From assembly GCF_019802045.1 (NCBI RefSeq), contig NZ_JAHVHU010000012.1, positions 118,402 to 182,401 on the forward strand: a stretch of 64,000 bases of DNA, in the 5' to 3' direction. The position numbers and the translations under genes are program-made. Under the pieces are notes generated by a model. That model saw only the letters and a program-made list of their open reading frames with translations. It did not search any database and was not told where the DNA came from. Source of the stretch: Membranihabitans marinus (GTDB lineage: Bacteria; Bacteroidota; Bacteroidia; Chitinophagales; Saprospiraceae). Positions 8,672-17,780 of this stretch are shown here, one piece after another; within the stretch, counting starts at the first letter, position 1; every line of letters starts with the position of its first letter.

Positions 8672-10222
8672 TTATGAATAATATTCTTTGCCTCTGACAT
8701 TGTCATGATCTGGTAGATCTTTAAAAGGAATCTCTCCGTCTTGATCCACTGTTTTGTTTTCGATGATCTTTAGAATGAACTTGTAGCTGTATCTTTTGTG
8801 GTTGATGGCTATATCACAGGCTTTCTTGAACTGTTCTTTGTTTGTCTTCCTGTACAGTCTTAGTACACTTTCACACGTTTTGTACAATTGTTCAGGAGGT
8901 CGCTTCTGGTCAAAAAGAAGTCGGGTAAAATGATCCAGTTCTTCACAGCACTGGCTGGCCCGACGAATATAATATCCTGGACTCCGATCCAGATAATATT
9001 TATGTGTAGAGCAGAGGTGGTCTTTGACGGTTGTATAGGCATAGCTGGTTCTGTTTCTGCGATGTATCGCTACGCATTCCCCATCGATATAGATGCGGAC
9101 CATAGAACGCGTGTATATGACGTTAGCTTGCTGACCGATAAAGGCATAAGGCACACTATAGAAGTGATTGTCCTGGCCTAGCTGTATATGGTTGTTTTGC
9201 TGCACCTTGTAAGTCTTATAATATTTGATCTCGAAGGGTTGGCCGGGTAATGGACTCAGGTGATGTTTTTCTTCAGCCATGAACTTTTCTTCACGGCACC
9301 AGGGTTTGTTTTGCATCCGGGTCTGGTTGTGATCAAGCATCCTTTCTGTGATAGCTGCATTAAGTTCAGCCAAGCTGAAAAAGCGGAGATTCCTTATTTT
9401 GGCATATACGCGGCTATAAACTAACTTGACTTGATTCTCAACCAACGCTTTGTCCTTGGGCTTTCTCGATCTTGCAGGAATCACTGTAGTGCCGTAGTGA
9501 TTGGCAAAATCTTCCAGAGCTCTGTTAATCTCTGGTTCATAACTATCCGCTTTGATAACAGCAGCTTTGAGGTTATCCGGAACCAACACCTGGGGCACAC
9601 CATCCAGAAAGTTCAGGCATTGTTCCAGAGCATAGATAAATTCATCCAGACCTTGATTGCGTACAGCTATAGCAAATCCATAATCGGAATATGGGAGACA
9701 GGCAACAAAAACTGAGCATTCTATCACCTCTCCTGTCTTCTGATCAATGTATGATAATTTCTTTCCTGCAAAGTCCACATAGAGCTTATCTCCGGGAGCG
9801 TGAGTAAGAATCATAGAAGGCTTCGCCGCTTTTTTATGTTGAGCCAAATGATGAAAAAACTGACTGCGACCGTATCCGTTGGGATAATCGGTTTTATATT
9901 CCTCCCAGAGAAGCTGACGTGTCACACCGACTTTCTTCAGCTCACTGGTGTAATAATCCAACCGGTTTTTGAGATAGCTATACCGATTCCCCTTATATGA
10001 CTGGTTGCCACCATGGAATTGTTTGTTCAGCACCGGGTCATCAAGTGCTAATAGTTCGTTGATATCAGACTCCATACCCGTTAGCTTATTCAAATAAGCT
10101 TTTACAGTATTCCGACTGATGCCTAGTATCCGGGCCATGGATTTCTTTGATTCTCCTTGTTTATAGAGTTGTAATAGTTGCTTGATTTGGCTCATAGGTT
10201 TTGGTTTTCCCGCCATCGTCAT
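8672..10222 (-). CDS. istA: IstA transposase of IS21 family
   Basis: 516 residues, normal length for the family. An N-terminal helix-turn-helix (about 20-47, KKSMARILGISRNTVKAYL) would bind the repeated end units. The RNase H-like integrase core shows the catalytic triad: Asp150 (DKLYVDFAG), Asp216 (VLVPDNLKAA) and Glu262 (KDKALVENQVK). The C-terminal part has the usual beta-barrel region (HFYSVPYAFIGQQANV). The frame is intact, so this gene could still make active transposase. It lies upstream of the broken istB on the same strand and inside the element's inverted ends. Confidence 0.95.
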   Translation of the reverse strand: MTMAGKPKPMSQIKQLLQLYKQGESKKSMARILGISRNTVKAYLNKLTGMESDINELLALDDPVLNKQFHGGNQSYKGNRYSYLKNRLDYYTSELKKVGVTRQLLWEEYKTDYPNGYGRSQFFHHLAQHKKAAKPSMILTHAPGDKLYVDFAGKKLSYIDQKTGEVIECSVFVACLPYSDYGFAIAVRNQGLDEFIYALEQCLNFLDGVPQVLVPDNLKAAVIKADSYEPEINRALEDFANHYGTTVIPARSRKPKDKALVENQVKLVYSRVYAKIRNLRFFSLAELNAAITERMLDHNQTRMQNKPWCREEKFMAEEKHHLSPLPGQPFEIKYYKTYKVQQNNHIQLGQDNHFYSVPYAFIGQQANVIYTRSMVRIYIDGECVAIHRRNRTSYAYTTVKDHLCSTHKYYLDRSPGYYIRRASQCCEELDHFTRLLFDQKRPPEQLYKTCESVLRLYRKTNKEQFKKACDIAINHKRYSYKFILKIIENKTVDQDGEIPFKDLPDHDNVRGKEYYS

Positions 10223-10277
10223 GATTGATTTACGTGATTAATAATTACGTAAACCAAACAACCAAAAACCGTTAAAA

Positions 10278-10547
10278 GAGGGGTCAGCATGCTCCGGATT
10301 TTTTACCTCCATTTCTGATGGGGGGTCAACATGCTCCGGATTCTGATCCATGGGGGGTCAGCATAGTCCGGATAATTTTTGTCGATAGTGTGCTAGAACA
10401 CGACAAATCCAGTCCATTTTACCTCATTTTCCCTTATTTTTGTCCAAGGGGGTCACTATCCGCCGGATTGTCATGTTTGTTTTATTAATTTTCCGACTTT
10501 TATGCTCTTTTAAAATCCGGATTTGGGGGGTCAATATGGTCCGGAAT
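10278..10547. repeat. Right-end array of five IS21 binding repeats
   Basis: Five copies of GGGG(G)TCA(A/G/C)(C/T)AT..(T/C)CCGGA occur at about 10280-10299, 10320-10341, 10352-10372, 10447-10468 and 10525-10546. All point the same way and inversely to the two left-end copies. Spacing is irregular (about 40, 32, 95, 78 bases). Between them are AT-rich spacers with no coding potential. This covers the otherwise gene-free stretch between istA and the ECF sigma gene. Confidence 0.8.
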
Positions 10548-10646
10548 ATCCATGGGGTATAAACTTTGCATAGAGACTGCTCATACCTTTGCCTTGCGAA
10601 TGGACTCAATATCAGCAATAAATTGGTATTACTCTTTCTATCCTAC

Positions 10647-11195
10647 CTATGTTAGAATAACCATTACCGCAACCAGCATCAGATCAATATCCGGATTGAT
10701 CATCGTTCTTAATTTTTTCAAAGCGCGGTGTAGGTGATTGCGGACAGTTATGGGAGACAGATCCAGCTGCTCGGCAATTTTTTGATGGGATAAGCCTTCC
10801 CTTTTACTGAGGTTGAAAATGAGTCGTTGTTGATCAGGGAGTTGGTTGATGGATCGTTCCAGAACCTCCCGATAATGTTCGGCTTTTATCTTTTCTTCGG
10901 CTTCCGGATTAACATGATTCGATGAAAAGCTTAGGTGGGATTCCAGGTATTTCCGATATTCTTTGTCTTTATAAGCTCTTTTTAGATGATCGTATGCCCG
11001 GTTCCGACACATCTGATAAATATACCCATCCTGATCTGATATCTTGTCGAAATCACTTTTACTTTGAATTAATTTTAGAAAAACATCTTGCATCAAATCA
11101 CGAGCCAGCTCCTGGTCACCGAGAAACTGAACAAAGAATCCAAAGATCTTATCCCGGTATTTATGAAATAGTATTTTGAACTTTAATTCATTCAT
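10647..11195 (-). CDS. ECF-type RNA polymerase sigma factor (FecI-like, Bacteroidota group)
   Basis: 182 residues. Region 2 (about 5-75) has RDKIFGFFVQFLGDQELARDLMQDVFLKL, the typical -10 recognition helix with DLxQDVF. Region 4 (about 115-168) has LPDQQRLIFNLSKREGLSHQKIAEQLDLSP then TVRNHLHRALKKLR, the -35-binding helix-turn-helix. The tail DLMLVAVMVILT is the short hydrophobic end often seen in Bacteroidota PUL sigma factors. It is transcribed away from fecR at 11375, with a 179-base gap between the starts, whereas most such pairs are collinear. Function inferred: transcription of the susCD operon at 12602 when released by its FecR anti-sigma. Confidence 0.9.
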   Translation of the reverse strand: MNELKFKILFHKYRDKIFGFFVQFLGDQELARDLMQDVFLKLIQSKSDFDKISDQDGYIYQMCRNRAYDHLKRAYKDKEYRKYLESHLSFSSNHVNPEAEEKIKAEHYREVLERSINQLPDQQRLIFNLSKREGLSHQKIAEQLDLSPITVRNHLHRALKKLRTMINPDIDLMLVAVMVILT

Positions 11196-11248
11196 GTTTT
11201 ACTCTTGGCGCATCATGTAAAGGGATCCTAAAGATGTAATCCAATGTC

Positions 11249-11256
11249 CAAACTTA
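11249..11256 (-). promoter_or_regulatory. Putative -7 element for the sigma gene
   Basis: On the minus strand the octamer TAAGTTTG matches the Bacteroidota -7 consensus TAnnTTTG exactly. It lies about 53 bases upstream of the sigma start codon. No TTTG is present at the expected -33 spacing, so the assignment is tentative. Confidence 0.4.
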
Positions 11257-11374
11257 ATAAAAATTTATATAGCACTGGTACATTCTTGATTTTTCACAGT
11301 CTTGTAGAGTAATATTAAATTAATACACGTTTCGTGGATCGCATAGTAGTGATCGGAAAAACTAAAAATTTAAG

Positions 11375-12439
11375 TTGAAAGACGAAGAAAGAATAAAGTA
11401 TTTGTCCAGGAAATATTTCGATGGAACCCTCACCAAAGAAGAGTGGGAAGAAGTTCTATGGAGAGTGGATCGTGCGGAAGAAGCGGACAACATCGATGAA
11501 TTATTTAAGAGTGAATGGCAGCGAACAGATAAACCTCATCAGATTCCGCATGTGACCTGGGAGGATATGCAAAGTCATTGGAATTCGGAACGAAAACAAA
11601 ACAAAATAGTGACTTTTCCCTGGAAATGGGCCGTGGCAGCCTCTGTTTTGGCATTGGTGAGTGCCATTTGGTGGGTGTGGGGACAGCAAGAACAGAGTGG
11701 GCTGACCTATGAAACGGGGTATGGAGAAACGCAGGACATTCTGTTGGATGATGGAACTTCGGTGACCTTGAATGCGAACTCAAAACTGATGTGGAATAAA
11801 AATTGGGAGGAAACCGGAGTTCGGGTCGCAGAGCTTGTTGGGGAAGCCTATTTTGATGTGTCTCATATCGATGCAGAAGAAAACGAAGACCTGGACCTGC
11901 TTCCTTTTCAGGTACAGACGCCGGAGTTACTGGTTAATGTATTGGGTACGGCATTCAATGTGTCAAGCCGCCGCGGGGAGACCAATGTGTTTCTGGAACG
12001 CGGGTTGGTGAAACTCGATCTGGGCACGGAAAAAGACCATGAAAAAATAGTGACCGTGGAAGAGGGTGGTCGTGAGAACTCAGAACCTACGACAAATGAG
12101 GGTGTGTTAATGAAGCCGGGAGATCACGTCAGCTTTTCCACAACGACAAAGTTGTTCAAGAAAAATGATGGGGAAAAATATACGAATGAACCGACCTGGA
12201 TAAATGGCACGCTGTCGTTCCGAAAAATGGAGTTTGGGAAGATCCTCACAGAACTTGAAGATATATACGGGAAGCAGTTCAACGTAGAGGACAGCACATT
12301 GCTTACCCGAAAAGTATCATTGGCAGTGCCTTATGAAAATTGGGAAACGGTATATAAATTAATCGAAGTAACCTTGAATTTGGAGATTATAACAGATTAC
12401 GATAACAATAGAATAAAGATCAAAAAAAGGGCAGGATAA
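11375..12439 (+). CDS. FecR-family anti-sigma factor
   Basis: 354 residues from a TTG start (the next in-frame ATG would remove the cytoplasmic sigma-binding part). Order: N-terminal helical domain (1-80, KYLSRKYFDGTLTKEEWEEVL), one membrane helix (about 83-103, WKWAVAASVLALVSAIWWVWG), periplasmic FecR domain with DILLDDGTSVTLNANSKL and GEAYFDVSHI, and a C-terminal DUF4974-type domain (FRKMEFGKILTELEDIYGKQFNVED). It would hold the sigma factor until the STN domain of the SusC receptor signals. The neighbouring receptor at 12602 does carry an STN domain, which supports the circuit. Confidence 0.92.
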   Translation: MKDEERIKYLSRKYFDGTLTKEEWEEVLWRVDRAEEADNIDELFKSEWQRTDKPHQIPHVTWEDMQSHWNSERKQNKIVTFPWKWAVAASVLALVSAIWWVWGQQEQSGLTYETGYGETQDILLDDGTSVTLNANSKLMWNKNWEETGVRVAELVGEAYFDVSHIDAEENEDLDLLPFQVQTPELLVNVLGTAFNVSSRRGETNVFLERGLVKLDLGTEKDHEKIVTVEEGGRENSEPTTNEGVLMKPGDHVSFSTTTKLFKKNDGEKYTNEPTWINGTLSFRKMEFGKILTELEDIYGKQFNVEDSTLLTRKVSLAVPYENWETVYKLIEVTLNLEIITDYDNNRIKIKKRAG

Positions 12440-12601
12440 CCTTGTGTAACCGAGGGTGTCAGGTTTTGTAAACCTGGTACAATGGAATCTGAACGCTAGT
12501 GATCAGACCGGTTCGATTCCCCACCGAGGTGCAAAGTTTGATGATCAAATTGTTAGGTCACCCTGGCCCGCTATTTACTAACTAACAATAAATTAGAATC
12601 A

Positions 12602-15600
12602 ATGAAGTTAGAACTTTTTCTGCGAAAAAAGAGTAGGATAGGAATACTTTTATGTGCGATTTTCCTAATGGTTTATCAAGGGCCGCTGCATGCCGACACG
12701 CCGAAGGCCGAAGCCGAAGAAATATTGCTCGAAGAGGCTTTTCAGTTGATCGGTCAGAAATTTGGCGTTTTCTTCAATTATGATCAGGTCATGGTAAACA
12801 ATGTGAGCGTTCTTTATGATGAAGAAGAACATGAAACTTTGGATGCTGCGCTGGACGATGTCCTGGGGCAGGCCGATTTAAAATTCCAGATTTTTGACAA
12901 ACAGTATGTCGCAGTTTATCGGGACACGGAGGAGGGCGTAGAATCATTGAAAAAAATGATTGTGCATTTTCAAAGTATCGTTGATAAAAAAGAATTGGAG
13001 CACAAAAGAAAGTCCAGGCTGGTCGATCGTCTGGGGGGCCATTCTTTTGATGAATTGCATCTAAAGCGCCTGGTGCTGAATGTGACCGGTCGTGTGGTAG
13101 ATACCAATGGGGAACCGTTGATTGGCGTGAATATTCTGGTGAAAGGATCAAACTTAGGTACGGCGACGGACGTCGATGGTCGGTTTTCATTCAGTGACAT
13201 CGCAGACCAGGCGATACTGCTCGTATCGTACATCGGGTATCGCAGTCAGGAAGTGGCTGTGAATGGGCAGACTAGTCTGACGATTGTGATGCAGGAAGAT
13301 GTAAAGACCTTGGATGAGGTAGTGGTGGTAGGATATGGGACGCAGAAAAAAGTCAATCTGACTGGAGCAATAAGCACCTTGGATGGGGATGATTTGGCCC
13401 GCCGACAAGTGGGTCAATCTTCCATGCTATTGCAAGGGGTAGCTCCGGGAGTGGTTGTGACTCAGCGATTTGGACAGCCAGGAAAAGATGGTGGAGCTAT
13501 AAGCATAAGAGGCAAAACCACCTTAGGTAATTCGAACCCTTTGATATTGGTTGATGGCGTAGAAAGAAATATTAATAGTGTAGACCCTTCATCGATAGAA
13601 TCTATCTCTGTCCTTAAAGATGCAGCGTCTTCTGCCATTTATGGGTCTCGGGCGTCCGCGGGTGTTATTCTCGTGACCACCAAAAGGGCAAAAGATAGCG
13701 ACAGAGTAACCGTATCGTATAACTCTTATTTTGGGAAGCAAACACCCATCGATCTCCCTGACATGGTGGGCGCTATTGATCACATGCTTTTGACAAACGA
13801 AGCATATGTTAATACTGGAAGGTCTCAGTTATACTCGGATGATTTTATAGAAGAGTACCGGAACAATATGGCGACAAACCCGGATAAGTATCCGAACACC
13901 GATTGGTATGATGAAGTCCTTACAGGAAATGGGTATATGCAAAATCATTTTTTATCCTTTAGTGGAGGCACGAAAAGTGCCCGGTTTTCTGCATCGCTTG
14001 GCTATTTGGATCAAAATGGCATCATGGAAAATACGAATTACAAAAGGTATACCTTTGATATCAACAGCGATCTTGTATTAGCCAAAGGGTTGTCTGCTAA
14101 ATTAGATGCACATATTGTACAGAACGATATTGTGGATCCTACCCGGGGAACGAGTGCAGCCATACATTGGGCTGGAAGAATCCCGGCCAATCAAGGTGGA
14201 AGATTGTCAGACGGATCCTGGGGGGAGGGATGGAATGGAGATAACCCGATCGCTTTTACCCGCGATGGCGGACTTAGAAAGAGCCATTCACCCACAGCGG
14301 TACTTAATTTGGGTCTGATATACGATCCCAAGGATTGGTTGTCGATGAACTTCTATTATTCTCCGCATTACTGGCAGTCCAATACGTCAGCGTTTAACAA
14401 GTCAATCCAGACCTATGGAGGGGATGGGTCTTTAAGTTACAAGACACCCCAAAGAAGTACAAACAATACACGGCATAGCCGGAGTTTGACGAACAACTTA
14501 CGGGGGACCGTGACGCTGAGTGAAACCTTTGGTTCCCATAACATCTCCTTCCTGGCAGGGTATCAGCAAGAAGACTTTCGGAGCGATGACTTTTCAGGGT
14601 ATCGTGAAAAGTATGCCTTTCCCGATTACCCCGTTTTGAGTTCGGGCGGTGAGGAAAATCAAAGAGCGAGTGGCGGTGCATCAGAGTGGGCTTTGCAATC
14701 GGTTTTCGGTCGGTTAAATTATAATTTTAATGAGAAGTACCTTTTAGAAGGTAATTTTAGGTACGATGGATCTTCCAGATTTGCCAAAGGAAACAAATGG
14801 GGGGTCTTCCCTTCCTTTTCTGCAGGGTGGAGAATCTCGGAAGAATCATTTTTTGAATCAGCCAAAGATGTGGTCGATAACTTGAAAATACGGGCCTCCT
14901 GGGGTAAGCTTGGTAATCAAAGGATAGGAACCTATCCCTTTTCCAGTGATATCAACCTGGGTTTAAGCTATGTGTTTAATAATCAAATAGTTGATGGAGC
15001 GGGGATCACCAGCTTAGCAAACAGAGAGATATCCTGGGAAACCACGACAGCAAGTAATTTGGGGCTGGATGTGACTGTATTCAACCGGTTTAATCTGGTT
15101 GCTGAATATTTTTATAAGGTGACGGATGATATTCTGTTGGCACTGGATATTCCATTGACGGTCGGTTTATCTGCACCGGATCAAAACGCTGGTAAAGTTG
15201 AAAATCGGGGCTGGGAGCTCGGTTTGAACTATGGTCAGTGGGATAAAGAATTCAAATATGAAATTGGATTCAATTTGTCAGATGTAAAAAATAAAATTTT
15301 AGATCTGAAAGGGATTACCCGATCGGGAACCACTGTTAATCATGAAGGTCATGAAATGCATTCGATATATGGTTTGGAAGCCGCTGGGTTGATCCAGGAA
15401 TCCGATTTTGATTCTGAAGGTAACTATAACGGACCTCAACAATACGGCGCATTTGGAGCGGGAGATATAAAATATGTGGACCAGAATGGAGATGGCGTCA
15501 TTGATGCCAACGATTATAAAATTATTGGTGGAACGATCCCCCGACTTACTTTTGGGCTGAATTTTAACGCAGAGTATAGGGATTTTGATTTTTCAATTTT

Positions 15601-16009
15601 CCTGCAAGGCGTAGGTAAAGCCAATGGTCTGATCCGTAATCAAGGTATTATGCCTTTTTTCCTGGGTGGAACCGTGCAAGAACAACATAAGGATCGATGG
15701 ACACCAGATAATATCAACAGCACTTTTCCAAGATTTGCCTTTAATGAAACAAATAATGAGAAGGTGTCCAGTTTTTGGATGAAGAATGCGGCATATGGAA
15801 GAGTGAAAAACGTGCAACTGGGCTATTCCATACCTCCTTCTTTGTTGTTTAATGGAGGCTTTCAGAAGTTAAGAGTCTATTTCAGTGGGCAGAATATATT
15901 TACCCTGGAGAATTTTTGGGATGGATATGATGTAGAAGCCCCGGTGGGTAGTGGAGGGTATTACCCCCAGGTGAAAACCTATAGTTTTGGAATTGATATT
16001 AGATTTTAA
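12602..16009 (+). CDS. SusC/RagA-family TonB-dependent receptor with STN signalling domain
   Basis: 1135 residues, outer membrane. Signal peptide 1-31. STN domain about 38-107 (EEILLEEAFQLIGQKFGVFFNY to DLKFQIFDKQYVAV). Carboxypeptidase-D-like domain about 159-232 (VTGRVVDTNGEPLIGVNILVKG, SYIGY). TonB-box-like LDEVVVVGYGTQKK at 237-250 leads into the plug and a 22-strand barrel ending in SFGIDIRF with the C-terminal Phe needed for assembly. The STN domain contacts FecR, so this receptor both imports an oligosaccharide and reports its presence. It forms an operon with SusD (13 bases downstream) and probably the FAD oxidoreductase after it. Confidence 0.96.
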   Translation: MKLELFLRKKSRIGILLCAIFLMVYQGPLHADTPKAEAEEILLEEAFQLIGQKFGVFFNYDQVMVNNVSVLYDEEEHETLDAALDDVLGQADLKFQIFDKQYVAVYRDTEEGVESLKKMIVHFQSIVDKKELEHKRKSRLVDRLGGHSFDELHLKRLVLNVTGRVVDTNGEPLIGVNILVKGSNLGTATDVDGRFSFSDIADQAILLVSYIGYRSQEVAVNGQTSLTIVMQEDVKTLDEVVVVGYGTQKKVNLTGAISTLDGDDLARRQVGQSSMLLQGVAPGVVVTQRFGQPGKDGGAISIRGKTTLGNSNPLILVDGVERNINSVDPSSIESISVLKDAASSAIYGSRASAGVILVTTKRAKDSDRVTVSYNSYFGKQTPIDLPDMVGAIDHMLLTNEAYVNTGRSQLYSDDFIEEYRNNMATNPDKYPNTDWYDEVLTGNGYMQNHFLSFSGGTKSARFSASLGYLDQNGIMENTNYKRYTFDINSDLVLAKGLSAKLDAHIVQNDIVDPTRGTSAAIHWAGRIPANQGGRLSDGSWGEGWNGDNPIAFTRDGGLRKSHSPTAVLNLGLIYDPKDWLSMNFYYSPHYWQSNTSAFNKSIQTYGGDGSLSYKTPQRSTNNTRHSRSLTNNLRGTVTLSETFGSHNISFLAGYQQEDFRSDDFSGYREKYAFPDYPVLSSGGEENQRASGGASEWALQSVFGRLNYNFNEKYLLEGNFRYDGSSRFAKGNKWGVFPSFSAGWRISEESFFESAKDVVDNLKIRASWGKLGNQRIGTYPFSSDINLGLSYVFNNQIVDGAGITSLANREISWETTTASNLGLDVTVFNRFNLVAEYFYKVTDDILLALDIPLTVGLSAPDQNAGKVENRGWELGLNYGQWDKEFKYEIGFNLSDVKNKILDLKGITRSGTTVNHEGHEMHSIYGLEAAGLIQESDFDSEGNYNGPQQYGAFGAGDIKYVDQNGDGVIDANDYKIIGGTIPRLTFGLNFNAEYRDFDFSIFLQGVGKANGLIRNQGIMPFFLGGTVQEQHKDRWTPDNINSTFPRFAFNETNNEKVSSFWMKNAAYGRVKNVQLGYSIPPSLLFNGGFQKLRVYFSGQNIFTLENFWDGYDVEAPVGSGGYYPQVKTYSFGIDIRF

Positions 16010-16022
16010 AAAAAACACCGAT

Positions 16023-17711
16023 ATGAGAACGTATATAATAAATACTATTTTTTTGCTTTCGTTTTTAGGCTACATGTCCTGCGATGATTATCTGGACAGA
16101 CAGCCATTGAATAATCCTTCCGATGGAACTTTTTTATCCACAGAAGTGGAATTGAACATGGCTGTGGCAGGCTGTTATATTGGCCTGTGGTCCGAGTACC
16201 AGGTTTTTCCATTGCATCTGTCTTTCGATGCCGTAACGGATATTGGCTTTGAGCGTAATGGATCCGGATTGCAAGCGGTGGGAAGAAGTGACCACGATGC
16301 ACGTACGGATTACATTGTTCAGGTATGGAAGAATCTTTACTCCGCAATATCTAAGTGCAATTATGTGGTAACCAATATGGATCGGGGAACGGGTAATATT
16401 AATGCGGATGTAATGGCCACAGCTCGTGCTGAGGTCCGCTTTCTACGAAGTCTATATTATCATTATCTTATTGAGCTTTATGGTGACGTGCCACTAATAA
16501 CATCTCCGTTATCGTTATCTGATTCAGAGTCACCCCGTACACCCAAAAAGGATATAGTAGATTTTATCATTGAAGAATTAGAAGAAAGTGTTCCAGACCT
16601 GCCGGTGCAAAATGATCCTGAATCGGGTCGAGCGACCCAGGGTGCTGCACTTACCTTAATGTCCAGGGTTGCACTGTACAATGAAAGATGGGATGTCGCT
16701 ATAAATGCTGCCCAAAGGGTCATGGCATTGGAAGGAGAAGAATACATTATCAATCCGAGTTATATGGACTTGTTCCAATATGCCGGTGAAGATTCTAAGG
16801 AAATTATATTTTCGGTTCAGTATTTAGAAAATGCCAAGACACATTCTCTTTTTCGCCTGTTTGGTAGCCGGTTAGCGAGAGCACATACGAATAAAAAACC
16901 CACCTATCAGTTAACAGATACCTGGGAGTGCGTGGATGGTCTGCAAATTGATGAATCACCACTTTTCGATCCGCAAAACCCCTATGAAAATCGGGATCCC
17001 AGGTTGGGATTCACATTGGCTGTATCCGGTTCGACCTATTTGGGCTTTCAATATGAAACTCATGGGGATAGCCTGATGTGCTGGAATTACAACCTGGATC
17101 CTGCCCGCCGTGTTCCGAATTTGGAGGCAACGCATGCCTACGCGACTTTTACAGGAGTGGGATGGAGAAAGTATGCAGACAATTTGGATAAAGACGCTAT
17201 TAATAATAGTGAGCTCAATACGATCATTTTCCGTTACGCCGAGGTGTTGTTAAATTACGCCGAAGCTAAAATTGAAGCTGGTCAGATTGATAATACTGTG
17301 TTAGAAGCTATTAATAAAGTAAGACAACGCGAGTCCGTGAACATGCCACCCATCACCACGATGGATCAAAATGAACTCCGTAATGCCGTACGACGGGAGC
17401 GTAAATATGAATTTGCTGGCGAAGGGTTACGGCTTTTTGATATCAGACGATGGCGGATCGCTGAGGATGTGATGAATCTGCCTGTTTTAGGACGTATGAA
17501 AAGGGACTATCCATCTAAACCGCCACGAGTTGATGAATTAGGTACGGCGTATTATGATGATATTCCAATCGCAGCGCCCGGTGAATCTGCAGACTTTAAG
17601 ATGAGATTGGTGGAACGTCGTAGTTTTGATCCTTCCAGGGATTATTTGTGGCCTATTCCTTATATTGAGATGGACACCAATGAAAAGATGGTTCAAAATC
17701 CAAAATATTGA
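16023..17711 (+). CDS. SusD/RagB-family nutrient-binding lipoprotein
   Basis: 562 residues from the ATG at 16023. The frame is open further upstream but that would overlap susC and place residues before the signal peptide. Lipoprotein signal MRTYIINTIFLLSFLGYMSC with Cys20 lipidated, then DDYLDRQPLNNPSDGTFLST, the usual SusD opening. Other family marks are the TPR-like helices with ARAEVRFLRSLYYHYLIELYGDVPLI, and the C-terminal RRERKYEFAGEGLRLFDIRRW followed by YLWPIPYIEMDTN. It caps the SusC barrel and binds the glycan ligand. It starts 13 bases after susC. Confidence 0.96.
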   Translation: MRTYIINTIFLLSFLGYMSCDDYLDRQPLNNPSDGTFLSTEVELNMAVAGCYIGLWSEYQVFPLHLSFDAVTDIGFERNGSGLQAVGRSDHDARTDYIVQVWKNLYSAISKCNYVVTNMDRGTGNINADVMATARAEVRFLRSLYYHYLIELYGDVPLITSPLSLSDSESPRTPKKDIVDFIIEELEESVPDLPVQNDPESGRATQGAALTLMSRVALYNERWDVAINAAQRVMALEGEEYIINPSYMDLFQYAGEDSKEIIFSVQYLENAKTHSLFRLFGSRLARAHTNKKPTYQLTDTWECVDGLQIDESPLFDPQNPYENRDPRLGFTLAVSGSTYLGFQYETHGDSLMCWNYNLDPARRVPNLEATHAYATFTGVGWRKYADNLDKDAINNSELNTIIFRYAEVLLNYAEAKIEAGQIDNTVLEAINKVRQRESVNMPPITTMDQNELRNAVRRERKYEFAGEGLRLFDIRRWRIAEDVMNLPVLGRMKRDYPSKPPRVDELGTAYYDDIPIAAPGESADFKMRLVERRSFDPSRDYLWPIPYIEMDTNEKMVQNPKY

Positions 17712-17780
17712 CCAACTGCTTATTTTAAGGATTAGAAACCTATTCTAAAAATAAATAGAAAACGTACAATCAATTTAGAC

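Larger units (their letters stand above)
7841..10549 (-). mobile_element. IS21-family insertion sequence
   Basis: An about 2.7-kb element with istA (8672-10222) and frameshifted istB (7929-8650), both on the minus strand. The two outer ends are inverted copies: the left end reads ATATTCCGG...TGACCCCCC from 7841, and the right end read on the minus strand from 10549 gives ATATTCCGG...TTGACCCCCC. Copies of the same 20-22 base unit are repeated inside both ends (two left, five right), a known trait of IS21-type elements where they act as transposase-binding sites. A target duplication is not evident: bases outside the ends differ. The exact outer boundary could be a few bases inside these positions. 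With istB broken the copy is probably no longer fully mobile on its own. Confidence 0.85.

Noticed and set aside
7844..10547. CRISPR-like array from the repeated GGGGGTCA..CCGGA units
   Set aside because: Spacing is irregular, copies are inverted at the two ends and they flank istAB, so they are IS21 end repeats.
12450..12540. Possible tRNA: GGTTCGATTCC-like stretch after fecR
   Set aside because: The T-loop-like sequence has no matching T-stem or acceptor pairing; the flanking CCGAGG copies are direct, not inverted. Only a small CAGGTTT/AAACCTG hairpin (12460-12476) is real.
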